A DNA stretch of 64,000 bases from Aphidius gifuensis (GCF_014905175.1 NC_057793.1:14224369-14288368); one strand, 5' to 3'; shown: positions 11,601 through 22,424, counted from the stretch's first letter. The notes: a model not told the origin generated them from the sequence alone. Made by a program: numbers and translations.

Positions 11601-14600
11601 AGGAAAGGATTTTGTCATATGTTAATTTATACGAAATTAATTTTGCCAAAGAAATTAACATGTAGGGCAACCTCTTTTCCTTAGCCTATTCTTTTCCCAT
11701 AGCTTTTTATTGATTTAAAAAAAAAAAATGGTCATAGGAAAAGAGGTAGCTAAGGAAAGGAAGTTGTCACATGTTAATTGATACGAAATTAATTGTGCCA
11801 TAGGAATTATCATGTCGGAAACCTCTTTTCGTTAGCTAATACTTTTCCCATATCTTTTTATTGATTTAAAAAAATAAATGGTCATAGGAAAAATGGTAGC
11901 TAAGAAAAGGATGTTGTCACATGTTGATTTATACGAAATTAATTTTGCCAAAGAAATTAACATGTAGGGCAACCTCTTTTCCTTAGCTCATACTTTTCCT
12001 ATAGCTTTTTATTAATTTAAAAAAATAAATGGTCATAGGAAAAAAGGTAGCTAAGGAAAGGATGTTGTCATATGTTAATTTATACGAAATTAATTTTGCC
12101 AAAGAAATTAATTTGTAGGGCGACCTCTTTTCCTCAGCCAATTCTTTTCCCATAGCTTTTTATTGATTCAAAAAAATAAAAGGTCATAGGAAAAGAGGTA
12201 GCTAAGGAAAGGATGTTGTCACATGTTAATTTATACGAAATTAATTTTGCCAAAGAAATTAACATGTAGGCAACCTCTTTTCCTTAGCTCATACTTTTCC
12301 CATAGCTTTTTATTAATTTAAAAAAATAAATGGTCATAGGAAAAAAGGTAGCTAAGGAAAGGATGTTGTCATATGTTAATTTATCCGAAATTAATTTTGC
12401 CAAAGAAATTAAAATGTAGGGCAACCGCTTTTCCTGAGCCAATTCTTTTCCCATAGCTTTTTATTAATTTAAAAAAATAAATGGTCATAGGAAAAAGGGT
12501 AGCTAAGAAAAGGATGTTGTCACATGTTAATTGATACGAAATTAATTTTGCCAAAGAAATTAACATGTAGGCAACCTCTTTTCCTTAGCTAATACTTTTC
12601 TCATAGCTTTTTATTGATTTAAAAAAATAAATGGTCATAGGAAAAGAGGTAGCTAAGGAAAGGAAGTTGTCACATGTTAATTGATACGAAATTAATTTTG
12701 CCAAAGAAATTAACATGTAAGCAACCTCTTTTCCTTAGCTAATACTTTTCCTATACCTTTTTATTAATTTAAAAAAAAAAATCGTCATAGGAAAAAAGGT
12801 AGCTAAGGAAAGGATGTTGTCATATGTTAATTTATACGAAATTAATTTTGCCAAAGAAATTAACATGTAGGGCAACCTCTTTTCCTCAGCCAATACTTTT
12901 CCCATAGCTTTTAACTTATTTAAAAAAATAAATGGTCAAAGGAAAAAGGGTAACTGAGGAAAGGATGTTGTCACATGTTGATTCATACGAAATTAATTTT
13001 GCCAAAGAAATTAAAATGTAGGGCAACCGCTTTTCCTGAGCCAATTCTTTTCCCATAGCTTTTTATTAATTTAAAAAAATAAATGGTCATAGGAAAAAGG
13101 GTAGCTAAGAAAAGGATGTTGTCACATGTTAATTGATACGAAATTAATTTTGCCAAAGAAATTAACATGTAGGCAACCTCTTTTCCTTAGCTAATACTTT
13201 TCTCATAGCTTTTTATTGAGTTAAAAAAATAAATGGTCATAGGAAAAGAGGTAGCTAAGGAAAGGAAGTTGTCACATGTTAATTGATACGAAATTAATTT
13301 TGCCAAAGAAATTAACATGTAAGCAACCTCTTTTCCTTAGCTAATACTTTTCCTATACCTTTTTATTAATTTAAAAAAAAAAATCGTCATAGGAAAAAAG
13401 GTAGCTAAGGAAAGGAAGTTGTCACATGTTAATTGACAGAAAATTAATTTTGCCAAAGAAATTAACATGTAGGCAACCTCTTTTCCTTAGCTAATACTTT
13501 TCCCATAGCTTTTTATTAATTTAAAAGAATAAATCGTCATAGGAAAAATGGTAGCTTAGGGAAGGATGTTGTCATATGTTAATTTATACGAATTTAATTT
13601 TGCCAAAGAAATTAACATGTAGGGCAACCTCTTTTCCTCACCCAATACTTTTCCCATAGCTTTTAACTTATTTAAAAAAATAAATGGTCAAAGGAAAAAG
13701 GGTAACTGAGGAAAGGATGTTGTCACATGTTGATTCATACGAAATTAATTTTGCCAAAGAAATTAACATGTAGGCAACCTCTTTTCCTTAGCTAATACTT
13801 TTCCCATAGCTTTTTATTAATTTAAAAAAATAAAAGGTCATAGGAAAAAAGGTCGCTAAGGAAAGGATGTTGTCACATGTTAATTGACAGAAAATCAATT
13901 TTGTCAAAGAAATTAACATGTAGGCAACCTCTTTCCCTTAGGCTAATACTTTTCCCATAGCTTTTTATTAATTTAAAAAAATAAATCGTCATAGGAAAAA
14001 TGGTAGCTTAGGAAAGGATGTTGTCACATGTTAATTGATACGAAATTAATTTTGCCAAAGAAATTAACATGTAGGCAACCTCTTTTCCTTAGCTCATCCT
14101 TTTCCATAGTATTCAATCTATTTAAAAATATGAATGGTCATAGGAAAAAGCGTAGCTGAGGAAAGGATGTTGTCACATGTTGATTTATCCGAAATTAATT
14201 TTGCCAAAAAAATTAAAATGTAGGGCAACCGCTTTTCCTGAGCCAATTCTTTTCCCATAGCTTTTTATTGATTTAAAAAAATAAATGGTCATAGGAAAAA
14301 AGGTAGCTAAGGAAAGGAAGTTGTCACATGTTAATTAACAGAAAATTAATTTTGCCTATCATGTATTTCTCTTTTCCTTAGCTAATACTTTTCTCATAGC
14401 TTTTTATTGATTTAAAAAAATAAATGGTCATAGGAAAAGAGGTAGCTAAGGAAAGGAAGTTGTCACATGTTAATTGATACGAAATTAATTTTGCCAAAGA
14501 AATTAACATGTAAGCAACCTCTTTTCCTTAGCTAATACTTTTCCTATACCTTTTTATTAATTTAAAAAATCAATGCATAGGAAAAAGGTAGCTAAGGAAA

Positions 14601-15505
14601 GGAAGTTGTCACATGTTAATTGACGAAAATTAATTTTGCAAAAGAAATTAATATGGGCAACCTCTTTCCTTAGCTAATACTTTTCTCATAGCTTTTTTAT
14701 TAATTTAAAACAAATTTTGGTCATAGGAAAATGGTAGTTTTAGAAAGGATTGTATATGTTAATTATACGAAATTATTTGCCAAAGAAATTAACATGTAGG
14801 GCAACCTCTTTTCCTCAGCCAATACTTTTCCCATAGCTTTTAACTTATTTAAAAAAATAAATGGTCAAAGGAAAAAGGGTAACTGAGGAAAGGATGTTGT
14901 CACATGTTGATTTATACGAAATTAATTTTGCCAAAGAAATTAACATAACTTTTTCTCAGCTTATCTTTCCATAGCTTTTTATTGATTTTTAAAAAAAAAT
15001 GGTCATAGAAAAGAGGTAGCTAAGAAAGGATGTTGTCACATGTTAATTGATACGAAATTATTTGTTAAAGAAATTAATGATAGAAATAACTCCTTTTTCC
15101 TTAGCTAATACTTTTCTCATAGCTTTTTATTGATTTAAAAAAATAAATGGTCATAGGAAAAAGGTACCTAAGGAAAGGGGAGGTCATCGTTAATTGAGAA
15201 GAAATTAATTGCCTTGAAATTAACAAGTAAAGATTCCTTTTCCTTAGCTAATACTTTTCCCATAGCTTTTCATTTATTTAAAAAAATAAATAGTCATAGG
15301 GAAAATGGTAGCTAAGGACAGGATGTTGTCATATGTTAATTTATACGAAATTAATTTTGCCAAAGAAATTAACATGTAGGCGACCTCTTTTTCTTAGCTA
15401 ATACTTTTCTCATAGCTTTTAATTTATTTAAAAAAATAAATGGTCATAGGAAAAATGCTAGCTAAGGAAAGGATGTTGTCACATGTTAATTTATACTAAA
15501 TTCTT
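8625..15505. repeat. Satellite array, ~150-bp monomer, about 45 copies
   Basis: The phrase GCCAAAGAAATTAACATGTA recurs at steady ~150-bp spacing (for example 9691, 9841 and 9991 in phase). Each monomer is made of two dyads: a long one whose arms read TTTCCTTAGCTA...CCCATAG and CATAGGAAAAAAGGTAGCTA, and a short one around ACATGTTAATT/AATTAACATGT. Central copies are very alike, and a ~360-bp block recurs almost unchanged at about 9974, 12381 and (partly) 12983, which points to higher-order repeats. Copies at 8.6-9.6 kb and after 14.56 kb are more diverged or carry small deletions, as expected when unequal exchange homogenises the centre. The 61-codon minus-strand ORFs inside are by-products of the repeat, not genes. 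Confidence 0.95.
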
Positions 15506-15782
15506 AATTCAAATCTTCAATTATGATAATACTTATTCTTATATCCACATTAAATTATGAATTCAACGTTTTTTTACCCAGCAGAATCACAAAGTTTATG
15601 AAAATAAACAATTACTTTACAAAAATTGAGAAAGCAGCAATCGATTGATGTTCGTAGCTTATTTTTTTCGGCTGGGAGATACAACAAATGCAAAATTGTT
15701 TTCTCATAAATAGGAAAATTTTTTAAATTATCAACAGCTTTTTTCATAATAATGTAGGATATTCTGAATCATTTCAGAACAT

Positions 15783-17697
15783 CCCGAGTGGAAATTGAAT
15801 CTGGCTAGGCCGGATCCTGATCCGAATCGGATCCAGTATGGCTAAGGTAATCCGGATCCGGGTTTCCTGACCCTTTTCGGAACCGTTATGGCTGAGGCTA
15901 ACCGGATCCGGTTTTCCTTACTCTTTCCTGATCCGAATCGGATCCAGATTGCCGGACTTTAATCGGACTTTTTTTTTTTTTCAAAGTTATCTTCGCGTTC
16001 GGTCAGGTTTGGCTGAAGCTGACCGGATCCGGCTTTCCTTACTCTTTCTTGATCCGAATCGGATACAGATTACCAGACCCTAATCGGAATTTATTTTTTT
16101 TTTCAAAGTTATCTCCGGGTTCAGTCAGGTTTGGCTAAGGCTAACCGGATCCGGCTTTCCTTACTCTTTCCTGATCCGAACCGGATCCGGAATGCCGGAC
16201 TTTAATTGAAGTTTGTTTTTTCTTTCAAAGTAATCTCCGGGTTCGGTCAGGTTTGGCTAAGGCTAACCGGATCCGGTTTTTCTTACTCTATCCTGATCCG
16301 AATCGGATCCGGAATGCCGGACTTTATTTGAAGTTTGTTTTTTTTTTCAAAGTTAACCTCCGGATTCGGTCAGGCTTGGCTAAGGTAATGCAGATCCGGG
16401 TTTCCTGACCCTTTTTGGATCCGTTATCGCTAAGGCTAACCGAATCCGGCTTTCTCTACTTTTTCCTGATCCGAATCGGATCCAGATTGCCGGACTTTAA
16501 TTGGACTTTATTTTTTTTTTCAAAGTTATCTCTGGGTTCAGTCAGGTTTGGCTAAGGCTAACCGGATCCGGCTTTCCTTACTCTATCCTGATCCGAATCG
16601 GATCCGGAATGCCGGACTTTAATTGAAGTTTGCTTTTTTTTTCAAAGTTAACCTCCGGATTCGTTCAGGCTTGGCTAAGGTAATCCAGATTCGGGTTTCC
16701 TGACCCTTTTCGGATCCGTTATGGCTAAGGCTAACCGGATCTGGTTTTCCTTACTCTTTCCTGATCCGAATCGGATCCAGATTGCCGGACTTTAATCGGA
16801 CTTCATTTTTTTTTTAAAGTTATCTCTGGGTTCAGTCAGGTTTGGCTAAGGCTAACCGGATCCGGCTTCCCTTACTCTTTCCTGATCCGAATCAAATCCG
16901 GAATGCCGGACTTTATTTGAAGTTTGTTTTCAAACTAACCTCCGATTCGGCTTCAGTTTTTACATAAGCCGGATCCCGTTTCCCTGATTTGAAACGGATT
17001 CTAACTTAGAAGTATTTTGAAAAAAAAAAATTAAATTAGAATATCATTTTATTTTTCGATTGTAATAATAAATGCATAAAAATAAAATATAAGTATTAAT
17101 CATATCTGTTTTTCTATTGTAATTTTGAAATAACTTTTCACACTTGTAGAAACTTTTGATTTTCATCGATTCCATGTAACGCCGCCGCGGGTCGGTAATT
17201 AGGATAGTTGCCAACTTTGAAAAGAATAGCCCAGAGATCGATCCCCGCAAAATCCGGAATTTTAGTTAGTTTAGTTGAATTTTCTAATATACAGATAAAT
17301 TGTTAATGATGATTGTTAAAAATAATCGAAAACAAATAAATTTTTTAAATTCAAATTTTTTAAAAACAAAATTCGGATCCGGTTTTTAATTTAAATTCGA
17401 ACCAGTTTAAGAAAAATCGGATCCGATTTGATGTAAATCGATCCGCTTTGATGTAAAATTGATCCGTTTGATAAAATCGGATCCGATTTAATGTCATTTC
17501 GGCTACATAATTTGTATCCGATTTAGCCATGGTGTCTTTATTGTATCCGAGCCAGTTTCATCGACCGGAACCGAGCCAGTTTCGGCGTTACATTTCAGTC
17601 CGAACGGATCTGGCCAGTCCTGATTCGATCGGATATGTAATCAGGTAAAAAATATTCGACCCGGATCCTAATCGGACCGGAAATTTCCACTTTGGGG
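15783..17697. mobile_element. Inverted-repeat DNA element with GGATCC-rich repeats, copy 2
   Basis: The left end CCCGAGTGGAAATTGAATC is the same as in the copy at 5567, and the right end ...GGAAATTTCCACTTTGGGG is a diverged form of its end. About eight tandem units of roughly 120 bp (each with GGCTAACCGGATCCGG, TCCTTACTCT, a GATCCGAATCGGATCC palindrome and a poly-T tract) fill 15830-16940. The tRNA-like segment and the terminal short repeats also recur, at about 17177-17255 and 17370-17520. The difference in repeat number between the two copies shows expansion inside the element. Confidence 0.7.
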
Positions 17698-17706
17698 ATA
17701 CGATAA

Positions 17707-18145
17707 CAGAGTTGAAGTTGTCTTTCAGCTTGCCGTCAATACCATGGCAACATGGTGAAATATAGTTTAAAGACGATCTGAACCTCGTACATGGAAAAAT
17801 GGCCTCAAAAATGGCCTTTTTCTGGTCTTAAAATGGCCCTTAAAATGGTTATATTTTTGGCCTCTTAAAAATGACCTTAAAAAATGGCCTTATTTTTTGC
17901 TTAAAATGGCTCTCAAAATGGCCAAAAACATAAGGCCATTTTTTAAAGCCATTTTTAAGAAGCCAAAAAAAAAAAATAAGGCCATTTTTTGAGGCCATTT
18001 TTAAGAGGCCAAAAATATAAGGCCATTTTAAAGGGCCATTTTTTCCATGTACGAGGTTCAGATCGTCTTTTTTTTAAACTATATTTCACCATGTTGCCAT
18101 AGTATTTACGGCAAGCTGAAATAACAGACGAACTTCCCGGCTCTG
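17707..18145. mobile_element. Foldback element with ~200-bp inverted arms
   Basis: The left arm (CAGCTTGCCGT, then ATGGCAACATGGTGAAATAT, then CTGAACCTCGTACATGGAAA) returns in reverse complement on the right, ending near CTCTG at 18145. The inner parts of both arms are made of short GGCC...AAAATGGCC repeats, themselves inverted around about 17900. There is no coding sequence. The whole unit could form one long hairpin. Confidence 0.8.
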
Positions 18146-18210
18146 ATTATGATATATCCTATCGGTAAAAGAATATTTCTTCAAATATTATATAATGAAA
18201 AACCAAATCG

Positions 18211-18308
18211 CCTTCGATAATTCAGTTGGTAAAAGCAATGGACTGTAATTGGTTTGATAATAATATGAGAGATATCCAGAGTCGCTGGTTCGAATCCGGC
18301 CCGAAGGA
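18211..18308 (+). tRNA. Intron-containing tRNA-Tyr(GTA)-like sequence, probably a pseudogene
   Basis: The acceptor strand CCTTCGA, the anticodon loop context GGACTGTAA with anticodon GTA, a ~25-base insertion at the normal tRNA-Tyr intron site, and a well-formed T arm (GCTGG TTCGAAT CCGGC) followed by CCGAAGGA are all present. A run of about 15 T follows at once, as expected for RNA polymerase III termination. The D arm is damaged: ATTC and GCAA cannot pair as the usual GCTC and GAGC do, and the last acceptor pair is A-C. I therefore favour a decayed copy or a SINE founder over a working gene. Confidence 0.6.
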
Positions 18309-18418
18309 ATATTTTTTTTTTTTCTATTTTATATAAAAACAATGTTGATAAAATTTAAAAAAAAAATTTGTCTTGATGATGGTTTGAACTGAGGACCAAT
18401 CATTATATGGGTTGGAAC

Positions 18419-19014
18419 CATGGTAGAAATACTACAGGTATGGCAGTGCGCAGCCCGGTTTGGCCGCTGTGAATCGACCAATCAAAAGATCGCCTTCTCG
18501 CTACAAAAATGGAAGACTTTATGCGCGCGCGATACAAATTTGTTAAGAAAATTTTCAAGTTTTTTTTAAATTTTTCAAAAGTTATCATACTTATTCAACT
18601 AGATTTGGTATATTTTATAATGATTCACATACATCAAAAATAAAAATTAATTATTTATATTAAATAAATAAATCCAAGTATAATAAATACAACACAACCT
18701 CCATTGTTTGTGGCATAAAAAAAACAACAATAATGAAAATATTATAATTTATTTGTTAAACTGTCTTGGTTTTTTTATTTTTCTGATTTTTTATAAACAT
18801 GCTCCACATATATTTATTAGTATTTACAACAATTAAAAAAATAGTTGTCAAAACAGTATGTTAGAGAGAGAGGCTCTTATAATAGAGATTGCGTGTTAGA
18901 AAGAAAAGCAAAACAGCTCGATGGCGCGTTGTTGATTGGTTGAAAAAATAAGGCTGCGCAGAACGCGACGAAAAAAGCATGGACTACTGCCATACCTGTA
19001 GTACTTCTACCATG
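18419..19014. mobile_element. hAT-type MITE with 8-bp target-site duplication
   Basis: The termini are inverted copies of CATGGTAGAARTACTACAGG and continue to ...TATGGCAGT. The unit is flanked on both sides by the same 8 bp, GTTGGAAC (18411-18418 and 19015-19022). TIRs starting with CA plus an 8-bp duplication are the hallmark of hAT elements. At 596 bp with no transposase ORF it is non-autonomous. The 61-codon minus ORF at 18403-18588 crosses the left boundary and is not supported. Confidence 0.8.
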
Positions 19015-19187
19015 GTTGGAACCTTAGCTCTTGCATCATCAAGACCAATTACAGAAAGTATTGTAACTGATTCCATTATTTCATCATTTATTTGATGTTT
19101 ATAAAATAAGTTGTGGAGGGGGTAAAAATGGTAGGGGTAAATAGGAAGTGGAAGGGATGGAAAAAGAGGGGAGTGGTTATTCAGCGG

Positions 19188-19224
19188 TATAAAAGAAATA
19201 TCAGTTCAGAACTGGTCACTATAC
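19188..19224 (+). promoter_or_regulatory. TATA/initiator core promoter of the 248-aa Polinton gene
   Basis: TATAAAA starts at 19188, and TCACT at 19216-19220 places a +1 adenine at 19218, 30 bases downstream, which is standard spacing. A CAGTTGAG repeat follows in the 5' UTR. The ATG at 19262 is the first in-frame start after it. Confidence 0.6.
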
Positions 19225-19261
19225 AGTTGAGTTGAGTTGAGTTGATATATATTAAAACAAA

Positions 19262-20008
19262 ATGTCAGCATTTATTGATTTTCAAGAATTTCAAGAACCT
19301 CAAGGTTTATTTGTTGTAAAAGAGTTAGTTATCCAACCTATAAATTCAAGATCTTCACCAACTATAAAATTATTCAAACCTCCTTGTGAAAAATCACATC
19401 TAACAGAAGAATATAAAAAAACTGAGAATAATTGTGAAAAAAATAATCATGGGATATCTTGGGAAGCTGGTCATGATCAATATAATAACGTATCAACAAT
19501 AATCATTGAAGAATTAGTTCGAAAGATTAATTATTTATTTGTCAAAGGTGAAGATAGGAAAAAATGGTTAGCATTCATTTTACGTTTTAATCCGATGACA
19601 ATTTTCAATTTGGAAGACCTGAGTTGTCCAGATATAAAAATATTAGAGACGGAACATCCAGCAATACGACATATGAATTCACGTCCCTTATGCAGTTCTT
19701 ACAAATGTGCATATGAAAATGCACAAAAATACAAATGTTGGTATATTAAAAAATTTTCAACAAGAGCCAACATGGAAAAATCCAATTTACATTTTTGTAC
19801 AGTTGAAAATATAACTGAATTGACACAAAAAGATATTGCTGCACTTCCAGTGATGGCTATCATAAAATTTGCATCACATCAAATTTTTGAAATTTGGAAA
19901 AAATTATCTGTAGAACAACGTTCAAATCCACCAATTTCAAAATTAAAACGATGCAAAAAACATCCAATACAAAATGATTGTGAAGATGAAGTTCTTATTA
20001 TGTACTAG
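19262..20008 (+). CDS. Polinton-associated accessory protein, 248 aa, intact
   Basis: The ORF is complete, starting just downstream of a well-placed TATA/initiator promoter. The protein resembles an uncharacterised insect family I know from mobile and virus-like elements: an N-terminal FIDFQEF...FVVKEL block (residues 4-22), FKPP at 38-41, GISWEAG at 64-70, VKGEDRKKWL at 94-103, a NLEDLSCP block near 116-123 and a Cys/His cluster (H137, C144, C149) before an aromatic CWY at 159-161. In the family the N-terminal acidic block hints at an RNase-H-like nuclease fold, but that is inference. It is the outermost plus-strand gene of the Polinton remnant, transcribed divergently from the left flank and towards the 111-aa gene. 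It is notable for being open while the structural genes next to it are broken. Confidence 0.7.
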   Translation: MSAFIDFQEFQEPQGLFVVKELVIQPINSRSSPTIKLFKPPCEKSHLTEEYKKTENNCEKNNHGISWEAGHDQYNNVSTIIIEELVRKINYLFVKGEDRKKWLAFILRFNPMTIFNLEDLSCPDIKILETEHPAIRHMNSRPLCSSYKCAYENAQKYKCWYIKKFSTRANMEKSNLHFCTVENITELTQKDIAALPVMAIIKFASHQIFEIWKKLSVEQRSNPPISKLKRCKKHPIQNDCEDEVLIMY

Positions 20009-20580
20009 AAAAAGATTTTTTTAAATGTAAAGAAAGAACTGGCAATGGAGAATTGGATTTTATCATTGAATAAATGATGCAAAACCAAATTTTTAAAAAT
20101 TATCCTTCCTTCCTTCCTTTAAATATAAGATATAATAAAGATTCAGTTTGCATAATAGAATAATAGAAACAAGTTTCAACACGTTTTAACATATTCAAAC
20201 AGGAAAAATAAATAAAAAAAAAAAATACCATCTAGATTTCATTGTTATAAAAATTGATGAATCATCTTACAACAATGGATTAAAAGATTAAATTTTAGAA
20301 AATATACTAAAACATGTTCAAACAAGAGTTATTAGCTTTTCTCAAAAAAATATTTTCTACATCTATTGTTATTAATTCCATAAAGAAGATTATAGGATTA
20401 AAAGATTAAAAAGATTAGAATAATAGAAAGTAAAAACCATTTTCTAAGAAGAAAAAATTTTTAGTCGGGATAAGCATCACCTGATTTTCCTTCTCCCACA
20501 AAATATCAACCAATCACGACATTCCCCCACTTTTAGTGAAGAGAGGAAAGGGAACTTTTTCCTTGGTGGGGGACCTGAGA
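20009..20580. other. Spacer between the two plus-strand Polinton genes
   Basis: AT-rich and without ORFs. It contains a short TCCT repeat (about 20103-20120) and several ATTAAAAGATTA repeats at 20278-20420. The second promoter lies at its right end. Confidence 0.4.
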
Positions 20581-20585
20581 TTTAG

Positions 20586-20631
20586 TATATATTCTCGTGC
20601 ACAGAGACTAAGCATCACTCATCGTTCAGTC
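20586..20631 (+). promoter_or_regulatory. TATA/initiator core promoter of the 111-aa Polinton gene
   Basis: TATATATT starts at 20586. TCACT at 20615-20619 lies with its A 31 bases downstream, and a perfect arthropod initiator TCAGTC follows at 20626-20631. The arrangement (TATA, ~30 bases, TCACT, then a CAGT motif) is the same as in the promoter at 19188, which suggests that one transcription programme served both genes. A GTAAGT donor-like site at 20669 has no acceptor before the ATG, so splicing is unproven. Confidence 0.5.
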
Positions 20632-20777
20632 CATCAGCTGTAGTGCTCCCAGTCTTAGAAACCAACAAGTAAGTTTTATCATATATTTATGAATTATTAT
20701 TAACTTTTTGATATTATCATTGTTTTTCAATTATTTTGTTAACTAAAAAATAACTTTTCCATCTACAAATATTAAAA

Positions 20778-21113
20778 ATGGGTTTTGCGAAAGCAAAAAA
20801 ACTTCAAAAAGCTAACGAACGCAAATCATTGAAAGATTTAAAGAGAGTAGTATACAAAATTACTGAAGTAGCGAGATTTCCAACATCAAAGTATGGTCCA
20901 GCGCTGACAGTTAAAATCGAGAATGAAAATTATGCATATCTACCAAAAAGATTTGCTACACATTTCAATCAAGATGATCAGGAATTAAAGGAGCTAAAAA
21001 ATGCTGTCAAGAAAGGAACACTAACCATGGTTCTCGATGGCGAAAATAATCAAGATGTATTATTAGATAATAGTACATATAATCTACATGATTTCGATGA
21101 TGAGGAAATGTGA
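20778..21113 (+). CDS. Small Polinton protein, possible ssDNA-binding/OB-fold type, 111 aa, intact
   Basis: This complete ORF begins MGFAKAKKL with a basic N-terminus, followed by YKITEVARFPTSKYGPALTV (residues 26-45), an aromatic/basic YAYLPKRF stretch, and an acidic C-terminus ending DDEEM. The pattern of a beta-rich core with KYGPAL..V and a following LPKR matches small proteins I know from insect Polinton-like and DNA-virus-like elements that are suspected to bind single-stranded DNA, with an acidic tail as in SSBs. It sits convergent with the capsid gene, whose stop is at 21197, leaving 83 bases between them. The function is inferred; the gene is open and has its own promoter. Confidence 0.65.
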   Translation: MGFAKAKKLQKANERKSLKDLKRVVYKITEVARFPTSKYGPALTVKIENENYAYLPKRFATHFNQDDQELKELKNAVKKGTLTMVLDGENNQDVLLDNSTYNLHDFDDEEM

Positions 21114-21196
21114 ATAAATTAAATAAACAAATACACTAAAACCAAATTATTTTCAATTGTTTTTTTATTTATTAAGAATCATTAGTTACAATTAAT

Positions 21197-22424
21197 TTAT
21201 GTTAACTTATGTACTATTCCACTTATTGGTCGATATTCAATTATTTTATCATGTAAAATTAAGCAATATGCTGTCGTTCCTTGAGGAAAGTTTTCTTTCG
21301 ATTCAAATTCTAAACGTGCATATACAGCACCAGTCTTTAAAAACTCATTTTGTTTACTACAATTAATGGAGATTTTTTAATAAAACTTTCTTCACTAATC
21401 TTTCGACACTAAATCTATTTTCGAGCCATAGTAAGATTCTGCAAAATTAGCGTACATATCGTATAATAAAGCAAATTGATTTTTTTCAATATCAAGATTT
21501 AAATTACCATATGGAAAAATATGAGAATTAAGATAAAGTTTAGCATTTGTTATTTTACAATGATCAAAATGTGTTACATCTTTTTGCCAATCATTTTTTC
21601 TATTTGATTGAAAACCAAGAATAATATAACGTGGCTTTTCCAGTTGAGTTGCAGTTTTCACTGTTCATATATGATGAGTTGTTTGTGACAGCAATGGATA
21701 TTCATATAAATACTAACTTCTAAATCCAATAGAAATGACAGGATCTTCTTGTATATATTTTATTATATCAATTTTATTTTTGTTTGATAACATTATATAC
21801 GGTACAAGATATTCAATTTATGTAAGTTTTAAATCAAATTCTGGCATATCAGGAACTGTCTCATTATCTCGTACGATCGTATTAATATTTGAACGTGATC
21901 GTATTATAATGAATTCATGTTTCGCATTGACAATTTTTTTTGATAAATTTCAGCAAAGCCAAAAATCATATTTAATGGAACGCATATATCAAAATATCCA
22001 TCATCGTTAATCAATTTCATACCATTTCGATTTATCCACCCTGCATTCTCATAATTCATTCTTGAACTTAATGACAAATAATTTTTCATTGTAGATGTTA
22101 TACTAACATTCTTTGATTTATCAATTGAAGTTCCATTTAATTCATAACGCATTTCATCAAACAAAAAACACAAGATAAAAGATTAGCAAGTGGATCTTCT
22201 GCATTTGCAACAGCAGCAGGTTGTTGCGTTAATTTTCCACTCATACCTACATAGCTTTTTGATGGTAGAACGAACAAATCTTGATTCTGTATTGATATTC
22301 TTATTTCATCACTATTATCGAAACTGGGTGATCCAAATGACTGATGAGCATGTAGCTCATAGTTGGATATTTCATTGTTAAATTGAACTGGCGCGTTTAT
22401 ATCGAAAATATTTTCATCACTCAT
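21197..22424 (-). pseudogene. Maverick/Polinton major capsid protein, frameshifted
   Basis: The start at 22424 and stop at 21197-21199 span about 1.23 kb, the normal size (~400 aa) of the double-jelly-roll capsid protein. Family motifs appear in order but in different frames: DLFVLPSKSYVGMSGKLT in the first part, FDEMRYELNGTSIDK in the second (21904-22173), ILGFQSNRKNDWQKDVTHFD and YPYGNLNLD-like FPYGNLNLDI in the third (21395-21661), and the conserved tail AYCLILHDKIIEY near 21220-21255. The breaks lie near 22140-22190, at 21660-21900 and about 21365-21395, with additional stops. The gene is dead but full length. It lies head-to-tail with the minor capsid gene, as in other Polintons. Confidence 0.85.

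Noticed and set aside
20669..20777. 5' UTR intron in front of the 111-aa gene
   Set aside because: GTAAGT at 20669 is a good donor, but no AG acceptor exists before the ATG at 20778; splicing into the ORF would remove the start.
21735..22381. Plus-strand ORFs over the capsid gene (91 and 63 codons)
   Set aside because: They are antisense to clear capsid protein motifs on the minus strand.
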